Assembly (NCBI GenBank): GCA_005406025.1 | Contig: BGZK01001018.1 | Location: 162,972-226,971, forward strand | Direction: 5' to 3' | DNA from: Eumeta japonica | Taxonomy: Eukaryota; Arthropoda; Insecta; Lepidoptera; Psychidae | Length of the DNA stretch: 64,000 bases | Shown: one piece after another, positions 13,901-28,900 of the stretch | How positions within the stretch are numbered: the first letter of the stretch is position 1 | Layout of the letters: every line of letters starts with the position of its first letter | Notes under the pieces: generated by a model | What the model was told of the DNA's origin: nothing | The model's database searches: none | Seen by the model: the letters and a program-made list of their open reading frames with translations, nothing else | Program-made: the position numbers and the translations under genes

Positions 13901-16900
13901 CAGCCGCAACCTAATTTAAGACGTTGTCACGTCAAAAAGAATTTTAAAGAGAGCATGAATTTATTAAGGCACACAATCACATATTTACAGTATCATATGT
14001 AAGCGCATTCTAGTGATTACCATAGATACGTAGGATGTATTCAATTTGAAAAAAAACCCGTGTACAGTAACAAACGTTTCGTGAGAAAATGAATTTTCAA
14101 GAATTTCCTTCAAAACGTTTCAACATATAACGTAATACCGTACTACACTAGCGCATCGACACGCGGCCTGCGACCGACGCGCGCGCCGATGCGCGTACGA
14201 CCAACACCGACTACTAAGAAGGTACGACACGCGTTACGTTTGCCGATAATTTAGTGCGGTGGCGGCGGTAAAGTTCTCCCGTTCCGCCGTGCGCTAATGT
14301 GCGTAACTCTATCGTTATCTCGGCGATGTACCTACCGCCATTCTACCGGTTTTGTTAGAAGCATCTCGCCGTAACTCCACCGTCAGTCGGCCATTGTGCC
14401 GCAATCGTACCGCATGCATTTTGTATTTGAAAACGGATTAAATTGTGGTAAAAGTATTTTTTTAATATGCATATAGATACTGAAAATTTTATACATTTGA
14501 TTACAAGACCTACAGTTTTATATAATGAGTTAGATCCGGAGCATAAAAATAAAAGTGTACAAAATTAATTTGCAGATTTGAGCTTCTGCTCGAAATAGGT
14601 TGTTTTTTTTTTTATGGTAAATGATTTCATGCTAATATAACCTATCCTAACTTAGCTGTACCGAAACCTATCGTTTTGTATAAATATGCCTTTTTTTTTT
14701 TAATATTCACTAAACGATGTAAACAACTTGACCCTTTCACGATTTTGACGCTACTTATTAAATTAATGTCTAAGGGTATTAAAAATATGCTGAACATATC
14801 TGTGTACACATGTACATAATGCATTGTGCCATCGCTTCAAATACGATAATTTGGATAACTACTTTTGCTTTTCTTAACTTTTTATTGGAAGTTTTATTTT
14901 ACCGCAGCAGAATATATGACAAACGAACGCCTTTATAAAGATTCCAATCAAAAGCCTCTGTCGACTATAAACCCACGTGCCATAAAATCCTTGTGTCTCG
15001 ATAGAGACGTCGGTGCAGACAGTCTTGATCATTCTCCTTCGAGATCCGAAAATGATTCAGAATGCGATGGATCAGACGACATCCTCACAGCCAAGGCACG
15101 CGATAACACTACCACGGTGGTCGACTAACATACCGCTTAGGTATTACCGGTCTTGAATCGTGCCTCGATCACTTATCGGATACCGGGGCGGTACTCTACT
15201 TAACGCGTGGTGCATCTATCGGTCACAAGCTTTGGCCAAATCAGGCGCACGTCCGACACTGTACTACCGCCTGGTGGTGCCTCAGCTTTTTGGTGTAGTA
15301 CTGTGTCAAGTTTCAACTGCCCCACTGCTGAGCCAAACTTTCAAACGTTGATTTTGAACATTATATCAATGAAAAACATCAGCGCATAATATCGTTTCAT
15401 TATAGGATGACAATTAAACCAATTACAGTATTACGTCGGATTTTTAAAAATTGATTTAAATAGTACATCAAAATCTTTTATAAAACCGTAAAAATTGATT
15501 ATATTCTGACAAATTATATTATGATAAGAGTATTTTTTTAGTATTAACGTAAAAAGTGCATAGCAAATACATTTGCAGTGCATCGTGATTTTGTAGTCCT
15601 GTAATTTTTGCATTTAAGGTTTTTTTTTATGTCATAAAAACGAAATTTAGATTATTTCATAAAAGTAAAACTTTTCATTCAATTAGCCGTAAATATTCGT
15701 TTATAATGTAATAATAACAAGATAATGTAATTAATTATATAATTAGTTTATGATAAAAATATAACAAAAAAAAATACTTTATGAAGTATTTTACAGATAA
15801 ACCTCGATAGCAAAATTATATGAACTAATTTGTCGTTACCATCTAACGCAAATATCTATAAAACGTTTGACTCAGCAGGCCAACCTAAAATTTCTGATGT
15901 GCATATGGAACCAATTGAGTTTAAATCAACAAGGAATCTGAAGTGAGCCGAACTCATTCCAGTATCATGAACTTGCATTTAATCACATGATTAATTTGGT
16001 AGTTATTAGAAAAAAAAATTTTTTGGAGGTTTTCCCTAGAAATATCTTATCAAATTAATTGATTACATTTGAGTTTGCAGACGAAATTCTTTGAAGAATA
16101 AAGATCATTGCTGTTTTGAATTTATCCTTTTTTCACTTTATTACTTATGAACAAAAAACAAAACGTATTTTTTTATAGGATATTTTTAAGATTACTTGAA
16201 ATTCACTAAATAGATGATGGTCGAATTGTCAAAACTTCTAAATCGAGACAATATCATTAAGAAAGTATCTCGCCCACACTCCCGATCCCGGACCCGAATG
16301 TGGTCGCGATTCTGGTCACGGACCGATGTTGAATTTCGACTTTCCGTTCAACATTGCCGGTTACCGATAACCGATCCACATAAAAAGTAAAGAATTAAAT
16401 TTATCAGTTCACAAGAGCGAAGTCGCGAGTAAAAGCTAGTATGTTATATGTTGTTGAATGTAACCCTCAGTTGCAGAGTCTGATTCGCACTTGTTTATCG
16501 AATAGCTTGTTATAAAGTTGTTGTCTACCGTGGCATGTCATGCGTTTTTTTTTTGAAAGAAAAAAAATTTTTTGTCATCGCATCATGTGAAATCATCAAT
16601 CTAAAACTTGACATGTGATCAGCGTTTACTGAATAAAAAAATTTAATTCGTAAATCAGGGAAAATCTCTACAAAAAAAGAAAGTTATAAATTACACTTCA
16701 CGTATCTCATAGGGTTCAAGTTTCTCAACGACGACGTCCAGAAGCCGGCTATGGTGAATTAATACTCAGGTGGTATTTCTCTGGCACTCACAAGACGTGG
16801 GAGGAAAACATCTAATTTGAGGCTAATGTCGTAACTCGCATACGTATAGACATATCGTTATCATTATCATACATAGCATTGTACAGAAATATCATTATCG

Positions 16901-19900
16901 ATTTAGGGATAGAATACACATTTTTTTAGAACCGTAAATACATGTTGATCGTTATTAAAAGTGAAATTTCTTAAATTCCATTTGCACAACCAAGGAACAA
17001 GCTAAAACAATTTAGATACGAAAACATCGCCTGATATGACAATCGTAACCAAAGCTCCTCCTGATATTAACAGCGTTTGATCAATTTGATAGATCATCGA
17101 ACAGACCATTCGGTGTATTTAATCCGAGGTGCCTATCATTTATACAAGATTTTGAATTAAATTGAGAGTAGCCTTAAAAACGCATGCCTTATGCAACTCC
17201 GGGTATCCTTCGATCCGGCAAGTGTAGACTCCGTTGTCTTCCGTGGTCGCACTGTTGATGGTCAGCACTTCCTCGGCGCTGTCCAGGCGCCGGATCCGGC
17301 CGCTCGGAAAGTTCAACTCCCAATACACCTGAGCAAAGAAAGGCGAGATTAGAACAGATTGTACAGACATCGAACGATTTAAAGACCAAACTATTGGAAA
17401 CCAATTCGAGACAAAAAAAAACTTTATTTACAACTTTTATTTGTTGCGAAAACGAGATTTTTAAGTTTGTAAAGGATAGATCTAGCTTTTTTGTAATAGA
17501 AAAGAAATCATTTAAGCAACGATAATCTGCTTGTAGAATCTTTTGTTTGTAGGATTGTGAACGGACATTTAAAAATTTCATTAGCACATAATGTCAACAC
17601 TGTTTAATTGTTCTATATATGTTATAAAACTGAACGTCTCTCTGGCTGTTCGTTTATCTTTTTGTGAGTGTAAACAAGTCAATAAATTATGTGTAACAAA
17701 CTAGTCGTAAACATGTCACGTCCGACATAAACAAAAAACCAAAATTTATTGTCTCTAGAATATTCTACCCCAGAAATGCATTCAAGATGTATACATGTGT
17801 GGGTGATGGTGACGGAGGGGAGGCAGGAGTAGGGCTTATTTTAACATTAAAGATTACAACTATTCTCGAATGTTTTCGTAGTGGACACGTTTAGATTTTC
17901 ATTTCTAATACGAGTCATTTCATGAATAGGAGCTTATATACGCCATCAGTTGGTGCGTAAGTTAACAAATTTGGTCAGTGCGAGTCTGATATTTTTCGTT
18001 TATAACTAACGCCATTTGTTTGTACATAACTGAACGGCAAGAAAGATATCTATATCAATGCGTTAAAGCGTGGACTTTGGTTGACACAACGTTACGTTGC
18101 ACGTGGCGATGAGTGAAAAACACAACAATGTTTCTACGTGTTTTAAAAGTGTGTCAAACCTTTTGTACTATTTATATATGCAATTATGCCTTAATGTTTC
18201 ATAATTGCGGGTTGTTTTTTCATTACTTAATAAACTTAAATTGAAAAAATAAACTCAGTTTGAAACATTAATTCATAGATGTACTCATATCCACGTAAAA
18301 CTTAGGGTTACAAAGACACAGGCAGCAACCAATTTTACAATTATTTTGTATTTTTAATTTATTTAACTTATGGACGCACTTCACAATAATGTAGTTTTTA
18401 GATACACACATACAACCAAGTATTAGTTAGTTCAAGTTCTTTATGAGAGTCAAAGAAGTTGAATCGAGTTTTTAAACGCATAAAAGTCGTTTAAGTAGGT
18501 TTTATGTTCTGTCACATATAAGAGATATATATGACATATGTAATACTTGATAAAGTTTTTGGTTTTTGGTTAAAAATTCAAAACATCTTCCACATATAAT
18601 TTCAATTTAATACGATAAAAGAAAAACAAGTTTATTAGGGAATCAAAATTGTCTTAATTCACAGATAAATAACGACATTTCATAGAATCTTAGACGTGCT
18701 GAAATTATTCCTTTGACAGCTTTTTATATGTAAAATATCTAATAAATAACATTCCTTTTCAGATATTTTTTATCTCTTAATAAAAAGGCCTAAGGTAATG
18801 GCGCGACTAAGCTAATGTCAGATTAGAAACTGGTATTACAAAATAAATAAATAAAAGAAAACCGTTGATCCTGCAAGCTAATCTCGAGTATTTTTATGAT
18901 TTTCGAACTCAAAAAGATCTAAAATATTCATGTATGTAAATTTTCGAACTAGGATAAAAAAGAAATAAAACTTTCAAATTTTATGAACCCGGCCTTCATC
19001 AATTGAATGGTTTAAAACTTATTTGAAAAAAAAAAAACGTTTGTTTTTGTCCTTTCTCAAACAATATTTCAAGATTAAATTTATTCATTTTCATGAAAAA
19101 TTATTTTCAATGTAACTTTTTGTCAAATAAGAATTCAATAGGGGATCGTGAAGTAAGGTCGATAATAATGATTAAAAAAAAAACTCTTGAGATATTTAAA
19201 ATTTAGTACACTGATTGAACTCAAATTCTCAAAGGAGCTGAATTGAGTGAAACATTTTCAATATCGTATTTTTTTTTTAATTGCAATAATTACTTATTGT
19301 CTTATCAAGGCTCTTTAAGTAGATATATACTAATTTACACATGGGTATCTCGGAAACGGATCCTAACGATTTCGAACTGAATTTGCACTTAGATAAAATT
19401 TTGTTTTTCAAGTTCATCGACGTGTCTTCCCTGAAAACAAGATAAAAAAATTAACATTGCTTTACAGCACCATCTGTAGATTTTTGAGGTAATTAGGTTA
19501 TTGCTGGTTATTGGTATTCAACAACAAATGACACTGCGTGACATAAAATAGACGACACTGCATAAACAAGATACGTAGACAATGTCTTATTACGTATCTA
19601 AATATTTATTTGTAGACGTACATACAAGCGAATTTTCCGGTAGAAAGTTGTCAGTCATATTTTGACGGTAAACTTGAATTACGTTGAGCGAAACTCGGCT
19701 ATTCAAGTACTCTAGATTAATGGAAATAATTAATACTAATAATATAAGATATTACACAAACAGATTCTGACTTTAATAGTACAATTCTACATTAGTAATA
19801 ACTTGTAAATTATAAATGTCTTAAGTTTGATTATTTTCAAATTAATCATGATTTAGGTCTTCTGTGGGGCGAAATCACTTTAATTTCTCCTAAATTGAGA

Positions 19901-22900
19901 GGTTATTAAATATTTAATTAGTTCGCCGGACTGCGTCCTGTAATCGGATAATGAGAGCGGCCCGCCCACACCCACCAGGCAGCCAGTGCTAGCGAAGTAT
20001 TATTTGTTTGTCATTGAAATTTAGAATTAGTGTCTGCTTCTTCTTGGATAGTTTAATATTTATTAGCGGCAAAATGAAACAGGAGAAACGTTCGCGAGAA
20101 ATTGCGTATTTCTTTTGAAAACCAAAATGTGCGACGTCGACCTCGAGCATGAAGGTTGTCTCGCTCGCCGAGGCCCGCGCGCCCAGCGCCGCCCTCTGGT
20201 GGCGCCGGCCAGCACGGCCTCGCTGTTGCTGGGATACAGCGTATATATCTATTACATTTTAAAAGTAAAAACGACAAGGATCTACGTTCCACTTAGTTTT
20301 TGCTGAATAGTTTGATCCTATCAATGTTGTCACATAATAATACGTTTTCATAGAAAGGAATAAATATATGTTTTCTATACAGTAAAAATATTAAAAAATG
20401 AAATATGATTAATTGTGTTAACGAAACGAATATCAAAATAAAACTTAACATTAAAATCAACCTAGAACTTTTATTATTCAGAGCATTTAATTTTAAATTG
20501 TCTCAAGGAGAATGAAGTATGTCATTTTCAATTTCTAACCATAAGATTAAATTAATTTTCCCACTTCTACCTTCATACGTCATATACGTCTACACAATAT
20601 ATCATAGATTATATGTCCGCATAAATACTGTATATTCTATTTCTGCCAGAGACAGCTAACGATAGACAAGGTAACGTTGGCAACGAAACCTTTTAAATCT
20701 GCGTCAACTTTATGAGAATTAATTTTTGGAATGTAATGATGCCGTCTATCTATAAAGTAAAGCTAGTCTGACGGAATATAGTGTGACTAGCTACACTAAT
20801 TACTTAACAAACAAGTTGCCCGCTATATTCAAAATTACATGTAAAATACATTTAAAATTACACCTGAATCTGATTAGCAGTTGGTACATGATACTCGAGA
20901 TGTAAGCAGACGTATATTTTAAAATTACCAGCATATATTATAGTCCCGGATATGCACACTTTTTGCATAAATACAATTTGCACACTTTTTGCATAAATAT
21001 ACTTTGGATATCGTTAATCAACACTAACACTAACGAGTACACCGCCGTGCGCATGCTCAAAGCAGTGTGTTCGTTATGAGACGGCTACTTCGTCTGAAAT
21101 AATAATAATTTTGGAAATGAAAACTAATTTAGGCATGTTGGGCGCCTTTTGTTCGTGTAAAATCTTGTAAGTTTGGGTCACCGATATGTTAATGTTCGCG
21201 CGCGCTCCAGTGGACCTACTAGAGCGCGCACAGCGATATGTGTGCTATATATACACGCATATATATATATATATACTTTTATGCTCAAATATATATCCCT
21301 CAATTAGATGACTATAATGTTTTTCATATATAAATAGGTAATTTATTTAAAAGAAACAAGTCGTATATACATCACGTCTGACGACAACAAACAAGATTTA
21401 TTGCACTATTGAAAATTCCAACTCAATAATTAATGTATTTAAAAATGTAAAAACGCATGAGACGCAATAACAGCGGGGAAAACGGGTCGAGGATTTTGGC
21501 AGAGGACGGGACGAAGGATTGGTTTACGTATAGTCCTATTCTCGAATATTTATTTATTAGAGGAATCCTACTAATATTATAAACGCGAAAGTTTGTAAGA
21601 ATGTATGGATGTGTGGATGTATGTTTGTCACTCTTTCATGCAAAAACTACTGAATGGATTTTCATGAAACTGTACAATAATATAACTTACACATCAAAAT
21701 AACACATAGGCTATGATTTATAAACACATCTGCGAGTTATTGTGGCGTGCGCCGCAAAAACCGTTGGAATTACACGTATATAATGTATAATGGAAATGTT
21801 TATCATAAATAGTCCTACAAAAAACCCGCAACAGCTTATATATATCTTTTATGTGTAAGCCATTATCGTCAAAATAGTGAACCATAAATATAATAAAAAT
21901 TGATAATTTATTTCTAACGCACATTTGGTAGTAACAAATTAATCCTTATATCAAAATAAATACTTTTATCGCATTTGGTGTTTAAACTAGATAAACTTTG
22001 TCTTTTACACAAATCATTTGGACAAATATTTAAATAATTACGACGATAAACAAGCGAGTGCGCGATATTATGGTGCGGTCCGGCGGCAGGGTCAGACCAT
22101 AAAGGTAGCAGGCATACATTTGAGCACGCCATGTTTTTCCCACGGCCAGCTCTACGTGGCTTGCTCACGCGTTTCTTAATCGCAAAATCTGCATGTTTAT
22201 ACAGACCGAAATAAATCGGTTAACATAGTTTATAAGAGTATATTGCAGTAGCTACCAGTGGCGAGGGGTGAGAAAAATATAAAGGGAAGCCGAACCTTAA
22301 AAAATTGTCAACATTAAACATTATTAATAAAAATATAACTATTACTACCGAGCTCCGTAACGCCCTCTGGTATAACGCGGAGATATTTCATTCGCCACTT
22401 TTGGCATACTTGAAGTCAATGATAGAATACAAACGGAAGACTTCGAGCATGCATAAAAGCAGCTTTGAAAAAAGCTAATGAAGTAGTTTCCTTTAGTCGA
22501 ATTTATAGCAGCGCAGTGGATAAATGAATTAAATGAGATAAAAAAGCTATTTAAATTCTAGTGGTTATCTACGATTTGTTTTGAGAAAATGAGCTAATAC
22601 CAAGTCATAAAAATTTGGCTTACTTTTGATTTGCAACAGTAAATGTTTTTCTATAGATAACAACGCGAGATCTGAAAGCCTTTGTTCTGTCTGGCTATTC
22701 CTGAGGTACGTATGAATGCGTTTGAGAGCTGAAAAAGATCGTTCCGCGGCCGCAATTGTTATCGGAAGGGTTAAACAGATATTACTTAAGCTTAAAATTT
22801 GCATTTACAAAAAGATATCTTTTAAGATATCTTTTTGTAAATGCAAAAATAACTCGTACATATCTAATCCTTTAAGCGAGGGAGACGAATATAATACTTT

Positions 22901-25900
22901 TAACTCATTTTTTAATGCATTTATGTCAAAAATTCGAGGAAATAATAAATTTAAATTATTTAGTTTATCCTCAGGAAATGTACGTTCGAATAAATCATAT
23001 TACTTTGACTATTACTTAGTAAATCTAAAAACGACAAATTGCTTAGTGAACTATATCTGGTTTGAATTTGATTTTTAACATTATCTACAATTTCGATGAA
23101 AATACGTTTATACTCGCGTTTTAAGTCTGATTCTGAGCTAAATAGACGTCGGCGTCTTCGTGGAGGCTCACTTATATCAGTGACACTGTCGTAAATTTCG
23201 TCAAACTTATTAATGAAATTACTCTCAAACCGATTTAATAGCGATTGAACTTCGCGAATAACGACGTCTATATCACTCTGTTTATTTTGTAGCAAAGCGA
23301 AAGTAATATCTGTTCTTGCAAATAATTCAGCTAAAGTTTGCAAAAAAAAAGCAAAATTCCCCATCTTCTAATGTCATTAACAAACTTTCTGATATGGCAA
23401 TTGATTCAGAATCCCAATCCATCGGATTTTCTATAATTATATTAAATGTTTGTATTATGTCGGATCTACAGTTACAAATGACATTAATAATACGAGAATG
23501 ATACTGCCATCGAGTTTCTGCGACACTAGGCAAACGACGATCTGACGTTAATTTTAAAAGACCCGAACGTTTAGTAGATTTATTAAAAAATTTATTATGC
23601 AATTGATGTGGCCGAAAAATTGTTTTAACTCTGGAATATTTTCTAAAGATCGAGATAACACTACGTAGTTAATTACGAGAGCATAGCAAGGAATAAAGAC
23701 AGCCATTGGACATTGTAATTTAATTTTGTTTGTACGCCGCCTTCTATACTTAATTCGACACGGGAATGATGCTATATGCAAAACCGTTTTTTATTCGGGT
23801 ATAATCGGAAATCTCCGCTGATCGAACCGCATTATTATTTACATAATGATATATAACACAAGAATCCGCAACCGAATATAACACCTAAGAGTTCACGTTA
23901 AAGGTGAAATTATGTTACACGAATTACAATTGCGTCATTTCGTTGTCGAAACGAAACTCGCGATATACTGAGTTATTCCCCCGCTCGCCTGCGGCTTGCG
24001 ACCGGCAGGCTCGCGGGAGTCGCGGGCTCGAGGCGTAGCCATAACGCTATAATACAACTGAATATGGAAGACTCAACATTTTACATTGATTACGACGATT
24101 GCAAACATTCTGAATTTGGTCGTCTAAATAACTCGGTTGCTTTCGAGTTATTTGAAGTGTTTTTTATATAGGGCTTACGTTACTAACGTAAGATGGCTGG
24201 ATATTATTTACAATAATTATTGAAAATTAAAAATAATTTTAAGTGTCTGTATACTAAAAAGCAATAATTTATTTATTTATGAATTATGCATATTAAATAT
24301 TTTATGAAAGGAAGCCGATAAGAATCGAGTTCTTAGAAGCCGTCGCCCCTAGTAGCTACCTATAACTTTTGCATTACCATCAATCATCGTATACTTCCGT
24401 ACCTATCTATCCTTCCAAACTATAGCGTTTATAATACCTATTAATGAGATCATCACAAAAATACTTAGTTCCAATTTACATACATTACACAATATAGTTC
24501 GAACACATAACTGGAGAACGGCTGGACTGATATTCATGATTTTTAATTTGTTGGATTTGTCTCTGTCCCGAATAGCAGAATGATATAAAAACATTGAAAA
24601 ACTGACAAAAAAATAAAACACTTTCTATCATCATTACTATCACAATTTTCTACCACCACGCGGGCGAAACCCGGGGGACTTGCTTGAGAATGCAGTCAAT
24701 AACAATATTTTATGGATAATACGATTAAAAATAAAATAAAATACGTTAATAAAAAAAATAATTAAATTAATATGCCATCCCGGGACTGGCCTGGTCCAGA
24801 AATCTGCGTTTTACTACAGGCCTTGCCTCGTCGCATGATTACACATAGGATTTGGAAGAGGCGAGACCCCGAATGAATATCGCCCGCCCCCTCCCCTTTG
24901 TCCGTAAGTCGCCGGCCTAAGCCCCTTATGAAGCACTCAGCCTCACTGCCCCAAAAGCCAGCTGTTGTGATGGCCACTGAGATAAAAAGCCATGTGCACT
25001 CCAAAATGCTGTATACGAAGTGTTTACACAATTTTTAAAGACACCAGTTTCGCCATACATACCAACATTTGATAAAAATCAATCAAGAAATAACGTGGTT
25101 GGGCTCCTCCATTCATCTGTCAAACCACATTGCATTTTCCAATATTATATTGGATGCCAGTCCTTCTCTCCACCATAATCACCATCAAGAGTGTTACAAA
25201 TGTTGAACTCAAAATAAATATTGTACAGCTATAAACAACACCAGATTGTAGGAATGCGTACTAAAACTTGTTAATTTTCATGAGTATGTATTTTTAATGT
25301 ACTGTGCCACGACCCTAGCCCAGGGTGCCACACTTCGTGAAACCCCTCCGTTTAAAGATGGTATCGATCCAAAAAATATACAATACATTAATATCTTTTT
25401 TAAGTAAACCTTCTCTAGTCGCGATTGAGAGTAACTCAGATCTTTTTCAAATGAAACTAACAGTTTTCGGACGGAAGTGACATACTCTTCATTACCAACC
25501 TAATATATACACATGTATACTTGTATGTATGTGTTGGTAACAGTGCGGAAACAACTGCTGTCTAGTTAAAATTATGTGGAACTGCCCCAAAATATAACCC
25601 CACATTCTGTTCCGACTTAATTTTTGTGATTACAGTGCTTATTTTAATTGACAAATATTATGTGAAAATTTTATTTAAAGACAAGGGTAATAAAACGATA
25701 CTTTTGAAACATTGTAAAACAAATGTTGTTAAAAATTCATATGACTGACTCCGAGGAAAATTTTACCTATTCATCGATAAATAAACGCAAAAATCAGCAA
25801 ACTAATCATGACCCGCGACCTAAAAAATGTAAGCTTTTAAGTACCAAAACTAAAAATCTAATCAATAATAACTATAATTTCATCATATCAAAATTAAAAA

Positions 25901-28900
25901 GCTGATCAATATTTTTTATTATAATTTCATTATTAAAATCATAATTACATTATAATTAATAAAATATTTTTTCCTAATTTCTTACTGTGGGTAGACAAAA
26001 CACTATGGCAATTGATGGCATCAAATAGCGGCACAGAGTTTTCAATTATACGTATGCGCTTCGTCGCTAACTGGAATCTTATATCATCAATTATATACAA
26101 GATTCAAAAATCATTGAATCTTATATGTAATTCTGAGTACATATGTAAGTATAACTTATATTTATAAAAATATTTTACCAGGTCCAAGGGCTCTTATAAG
26201 TACGGAAAAAAAAAGTTATAAAGTATGTCATTTATTGTATGATTAATCTTTTTGGTGATATTTATCACAAAAGTCAAAGGTTTACTTCAACTGCGCGTAA
26301 AGGTTACGCATACACTTTTTTTTCATATAATACAGAAGTAAAATTTTAATAACCAGTGCAAATAAGGAACAAAATAAACAGTAAGAGTTTAGATCGCCTG
26401 CACTAGTCGCTTACCGAGGGCCTCGGCCACCCAAGGACAGGGCAGGCCAGCGTCGCCGGCTTGCCGACTTCCACGGTCACGTTCGGCTTGGTTTCCAGCA
26501 CCATCAGCGCCGGTGGGGTCGCCGCCGGAGGTGACACCACGACCAGCGCCGGTTTACTTTCGTACATTTTGTTCACATGGTCATTTTTCGCTTGACATCT
26601 GTTGTACAATAAAATTGCGTATTTTTAATTTTAACAGAAATTTATTTTCTATTATTAATAATTATTTATATGAAATTAAAATAATATTTAATGCGTATAT
26701 TCAATAATTGCCCCTATATATGCTATTTCGTACAGATTACTTAAGCAAATAAAAATAAAATAAACTTCGGGATGTTTGTAACTCACTTTGGATCTTTAGT
26801 GAAGATTTGGAATTAATGTAATTAAAACTTTCAAATTGACATATTTTTTCAAGAGGGCAATAGAACTGTATAGGAGTAGTAATTTACTTTTGCTCTTTTG
26901 TAAGTGTACGAGTTTCTTTTAATACGATTAAAATAAGATTACGCACAGTCACTCTATGTGTTCTAACAAAATTAAAATAGCATAGAAGTACTTTTAAGTT
27001 TAATTTTTGAAACGAAGTCCCTTATCGCACCTTACATTCAGGCGCTCGGCGTTTGGGAGCTACACTAAAAAAAGTGTAACCGCAACGAAAAATGCTGGCC
27101 GCTGTGGCTTTAGTTAACATTTTTTTACAAATTTATTTACCAACGCCCATACCACGTTCGTCCAAGCAACGAAGGTAATTTTATACCTTCATTATTTTTA
27201 TTGTATCTTTCGTTATTTCATTTCTTTCAAAGGTTATTAATTTATATCATCGTGGTTGTATATAATTTATAATTCCTTTTTTGTCTCCTAAAACATTAAA
27301 TGAAACTCTTGGATTGTTTAAGTTCTGGAGAGTATTCAATTTTAAACTTTCTTTAAATAAATACTTATAGAAATAGGTGAAAGTGACAACTATTATTGAT
27401 TTGTTTTAGTATTGTTGTGCAAATTGACAAACTTAACAGTCTTTAATAAATAAAACAGATGGCGTTGTTTATGTTTGTTGCTTTTTTTTTTAAATTTCAA
27501 TAATTAATTTAACATATTGTATATTTACAACTTACAAATATTTCTTACCATTTATTCACTTATATTATTATTATTTATTTAATTACTTTTAAACATTTTA
27601 ATTAATTTCATTGTTAATATATAATTCATAAAATATAATTAAATATAGCGAAAAGAACGTCATTCCAACCGGGTGTCCCAAAGACACCTCATGAGTTTTA
27701 ATATTAATCCAGAGACATAACTTTTTACAATAAAAACATTATAAAAGTTTTGAAACAGAAGTAATTAGATAAACTTATTTTTAAAATAATATTGAATGTA
27801 ATGCACAAAACTTAAGTAACCCTTCAAATCGATAAATAGAGATTTATTTAAGAAATTCGTAGACTAAAAATAATTCTTAAAACAGCAGTACAAACGCTAA
27901 CGTTACAAAAAGCATCAGAACAGAAAGAAAGTTGTAAAATAATAAAAACAAAAAGCAAAGTCCAAACTAACCTGTACAGCCCCGCATCCTCGTCTCTGAC
28001 GTCCGTGATGAGAAGGTCGTTCTCCAAAAAATGATACCTGAAATAATGGTTACTTTCATCATCATTACGGCTACAAGGGCGAATTAAAATTTCAGCGACG
28101 ACAAACGAACAGTTCTCGATCGCTGGGCTTTAGTGAACCTTTGTTCGAACAGAAACTGGGCGACTTGACGCCTTTCATTAGCGGATATTGAATAATAAAT
28201 AAACCTTGTTCAGCCTTAAAAATATCTGAAGCGAGAAAGGCAGTGATTCTGTCCGTTGTTAAACTTTCTCTTGATGTTACAAATCGTACTTCTATGTATA
28301 TAAAATGCTGTAAATAATAGGCTATTTTTCTGTGTATTAAATTGGAGTCTCAGGCTAGGTGATCGCCGTAATGTATTTACTGAATGTCTGCACTTATGAC
28401 GTAAGTAGATTCGAGCGGGGCCTTATTATGCACTCAGGCGGAGCTTATCTGTAAACGGTTGGCCATAGAGTTTAATGTTATACAGAAGCGGAATATTTTT
28501 CGTTGCACCCATTTTTCAAAATCAAATTAATTTTCATAATAGCCTTGTTAACTTCAACTAAAGTAAAAAAGATGTATTCCAGCTCACTAAGAAATTTTTC
28601 AAAAAGCAATATTTATGAAAACCGCCACCAATTAACAAAAATACAACACAAAAAAATACAAAAAATAGTGGGAAATGAAATTAAAGGAACACTTCAAAAA
28701 CTGTTTACATTTTCATAGATTCGAGACAAGAATACGAACTTATGGTGGTCATACAAAGAACGCAAGGAGAAGGTCCAAAACGCTTTAGACATCCATCTGA
28801 TTAGATAAATCGTTTAGACCAGGGATGTTCATAAAGAAAACGACGTCGCAACGTATGCAAGTCTTGACACGAAGAAATCCGCTTTATTTCTGTTCTAAAT

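Larger units (their letters stand above)
11337..17145 (-). other. Intron between Ig-B and Ig-C
   Basis: About 5.8 kb, phase 0. It carries GC-rich islands (12900-13160, 14140-14420), the first inverted ~465 bp element (13478-13938), an unexplained plus-strand open frame (14908-15128), a degenerate simple-sequence block (16270-16390) and a Helitron-like 3' end (16400-16437). Confidence 0.7.
22256..24351 (-). mobile_element. hAT transposon with 8 bp target duplication
   Basis: Flanked by gtagctac on both sides (22248-22255 and 24352-24359), the 8 bp duplication expected for hAT elements. Ends are cagtggcgaggggtgag on the left and, in inverse, taggggcgacggc on the right: short imperfect inverted repeats of hAT type. 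It is 2096 bp long, shorter than a full element, and encodes only the C-terminal two thirds of a transposase, in broken frames. Confidence 0.85.
21565..24690 (+). mobile_element. Helitron-like element split by a hAT insertion
   Basis: The left part starts tcctactaatattataaacg and continues gcgaaagtttgtaagaatg, then aaaaactactgaatggattt, a segment widespread in insect nonautonomous Helitrons. To the right of the hAT element, related text resumes (ataactggagaacggctgga at about 24507) and ends near ccacgcgggcgaaacccg at 24656-24673. The exact 3' end is degraded, with no clean CTAG. Confidence 0.5.
17329..26414 (-). other. Long intron within Ig-B
   Basis: About 9.1 kb, phase 0, donor gtaagc at 26414. 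Exon phases on both sides join directly, so no coding exon is required here. It holds dispersed repeats (17693-17880, 21357-21550), a small tandem duplication (20950-21002), the nested Helitron/hAT (about 21565-24690) and a retroelement fragment (24762-25031). Confidence 0.75.

Noticed and set aside
20053..20306. Possible Ig exon on the minus strand (LGARASASETTFMLEVDV)
   Set aside because: The flanking exons 26598-26415 and 17328-17146 both have phase 0 at the junction and join within one Ig domain, so no exon is needed; splice borders here are poor and the frame cannot be extended.
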